A stretch of DNA of 64,000 nucleotides, taken from JAOUEA01 sp963825685 (GTDB taxonomy: Bacteria; Actinomycetota; UBA4738; HRBIN12). Position 1 is the stretch's first letter; the number at the start of each line of letters is the position of its first letter. The position numbers and the translations under genes are program-made. Location: contig CAWGUD010000009.1 in NCBI GenBank assembly GCA_963825685.1, positions 81,388 to 145,387 of the forward strand. Direction: 5' to 3'. Shown here in pieces: positions 63,001 through 64,000 of this stretch. Below the pieces are notes generated by a model. The model was not told where the DNA came from. It saw only the letters and a list, made by a program, of their open reading frames with translations, and did no database searches.

Positions 63001-63310
63001 GGAAGACGGGCCGCAAGCCCACCGCCGACGACCCCACCCTCGGCCTGCAGCTCGACGTCTACGGGCTCGCCGCCGTGGAGATCTGGGGGAAGGCGTCGGA
63101 CGACCTCACCCTCACGTACTTCTACCTCGCGAGCGGCGACGAGGTCACGAAGCCGATGGACGATCCGGCGGTGGTGCGGCACGGGTGCGAGGCCTCGCTC
63201 GCCGCGATCGGCGAGGGCGCGTTCGACCCGACACCCGGCCGGTGGTGCACGCACTGCGACTTCCGCTCGTTCTGCGACGCGGGCCAGGGGTGGCTCGCCT
63301 CGACGGCTAG
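60019..63310 (+). CDS. adnB: AdnB-like helicase-nuclease subunit, with frameshifts in the C-terminal third
   Basis: About 1,097 residues. Motor motifs are complete: GAGSGKT (about 37-43), LLDEYQDTN, GDPDQNIYAWRGA, MTIHQAKGLEFDHVF and VALTRARRSL. The nuclease has GGRIDAIFGD, EIVDWKTGRK and LQLDVYGLA, with YVQCPKRFYW and CTHCDFRSFC for the Fe-S staple. Frame breaks lie near 62335 and 62470 (one base lost, one gained), near 62980 (a G missing from GGG, restoring TGPWEIVDWKTG) and near 63290, where one more G gives CDAGQGVARLDG and a stop at 63310. Motifs are intact across them, so errors in sequence are likely. Confidence 0.87.
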
Positions 63311-63320
63311 CCCGCTGAGA

Positions 63321-63718
63321 CTACTGGCCGGACGACAGGCGTTCGATCGAGTCCTCGAACCGCCGGTAGCCGGCGGCGGGGTCGTAGCCGCCTTCGGTGA
63401 CGCCCGGCACGAGTCGGGCCTCGACCCCGGCTTCCGCGGGTGCCCGCACGAACGACACGGCACGGAACCACTCGAGATCGCCCGGCTGCACCTGCACCTC
63501 GCCGTGCGTTCCCAACCGGCGGTACGACGCGTCGTCGGTCACGACGGGCGTCGTGCGGAACGCTCGCTCCACCAATGCCCGCAGCTCGTCGTCGCTGCAC
63601 TCGACGACCGGCCGCCCCGGTCGCCACGCGGCGGTGCCGACCAGGACGGGCGGCGGCGCTTCGGCGTCGGGCTGATCCGCGGATGGCGGCGGCCCGGGGC
63701 GGTGAACTCGACCTTCAT
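63321..63718 (-). CDS. Protein of unknown function, one frameshift
   Basis: About 132 residues if the frame is shifted once near 63685: starts MKVEFTAPG at the ATG at 63718, continues through a Pro/Ala-rich linker and VECSDDELRALVERAF, then the clean 3' part RRLGTHGEVQVQPGDLEWF. Without the shift only the last 84 residues are readable. No family recognised. Convergent with adnB. Confidence 0.5.
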
Positions 63719-63735
63719 GCGGGCAGGTTCGGCGC

Positions 63736-64000
63736 TCAGCGCGCCAGCGACCGTCGACCGCGGCGGATCATGCGGGCCAGGCTCTCGAGCAACGAGACCG
63801 CGACCTCGGGGTCCTGCTCGAGCTCCTTCAGGAAGTGCTTCCGGTGATCATCAGCAGGGTCATCGGCGTCTGGGTGACGACCGTGGCGGTGCGCTCGCCG
63901 CCGTCGAGCAGCGAGATCTCGCCGAAGTGGTCGCCCGGCAGGATGCGATGGACGGTCTTTCCCTTCACGGTGACCTTCGCCTCGCCGATGAGCGCGACGT
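63736..64000 (-). CDS. Cyclic-nucleotide-binding-domain protein (start beyond window), one frameshift
   Basis: The 3' end of a protein with a CNB fold. GDHFGEISLLDGGERTATVV is the phosphate-binding cassette with the conserved Gly, Glu and Arg. Then LMIT should continue as RKHFLKELEQDPEVAVSLLESL, requiring one C restored in the ACCGG at about 63850. The last residues (RMIRRGRRSLAR) form a basic tail. The N-terminal part and any effector domain lie outside the window. Confidence 0.75.
   Translation of the reverse strand, partial: RRAHRRGEGHREGKDRPSHPAGRPLRRDLAARRRRAHRHGRHPDADDPADDHRKHFLKELEQDPEVAVSLLESLARMIRRGRRSLAR

Overview
The window is about two-thirds G+C or higher, with dense genes, ATGA/GTGA-coupled operons and many genes that seem to be transcribed without a leader. 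An AdnAB-type helicase-nuclease pair, a UvrD2-like helicase with an HRDC tail, an EtfBA-EtfD electron-transfer set, an ethanolamine permease next to a GS-like ligase, and a DsbA-fold protein of the Rv2466c type all point to an Actinomycetota genome. I cannot name the class; a deep-branching uncultured lineage is possible. No rRNA, tRNA, CRISPR, phage or insertion sequence was seen.

Layout. 1-6.9 kb: truncated SGNH hydrolase, then leftward genes for TrpB2, a Rieske protein, a CDP-alcohol phosphatidyltransferase, GreA and an aldehyde dehydrogenase, divergent from an SDR and a lipoprotein. 6.9-11.1 kb: leftward sugar operon (GntR/UTRA regulator, LsrF/DhnA-type aldolase, zinc alcohol dehydrogenase, FGGY kinase) behind a promoter with an embedded palindrome. 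11.1-14.6 kb: small membrane protein, ethanolamine-type permease and gamma-glutamyl ligase behind a second copy of that palindrome. 14.6-21.4 kb: MaoC hydratase, EtfB, EtfA, EtfD-like membrane Fe-S protein, LysE exporter, aminoglycoside-type kinase and glutaryl-CoA-type dehydrogenase (acyl-CoA oxidation feeding the quinone pool). 21.4-30.6 kb: two class-I amidotransferases (one fused to GrpB), an LD-carboxypeptidase and a five-gene oligopeptide ABC transporter. 30.6-38.4 kb: coiled-coil protein, CoA-transferase, methyltransferase, secreted protein, and a VWA / NERD-like / membrane / AAA-ATPase chaperone-type cluster. 38.5-44.9 kb: ankyrin protein, UvrD2-like helicase, UbiA-like and MenG-like proteins, HAD phosphatase, DUF2236 and DUF5317. 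44.7-50.4 kb: two tandem paralogous sensor kinases, mostly unreadable, then an intact OmpR/HK pair. 50.4-57.1 kb: DsbA-like protein, acidic low-complexity protein, small membrane proteins, RibD-C reductase, DUF72, photolyase and an M50-CBS protease. 57.1-64 kb: AdnA, AdnB, a hypothetical gene and a truncated cyclic-nucleotide-binding protein.

Two features run through the whole window. First, about twenty genes have a TAnnnT hexamer ending 4-8 nt (mostly 6-7) before the start codon, the geometry of leaderless transcripts; several divergent pairs are separated by only about 30 bp carrying two opposed hexamers. Second, at least twenty single-base indels interrupt otherwise well conserved reading frames, mostly in short G/C runs. 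They cluster in the FGGY kinase, the ABC substrate-binding protein and the two sensor kinases, and look more like residual assembly error than gene decay. Genes affected are annotated over their reconstructed extent with the break positions stated.
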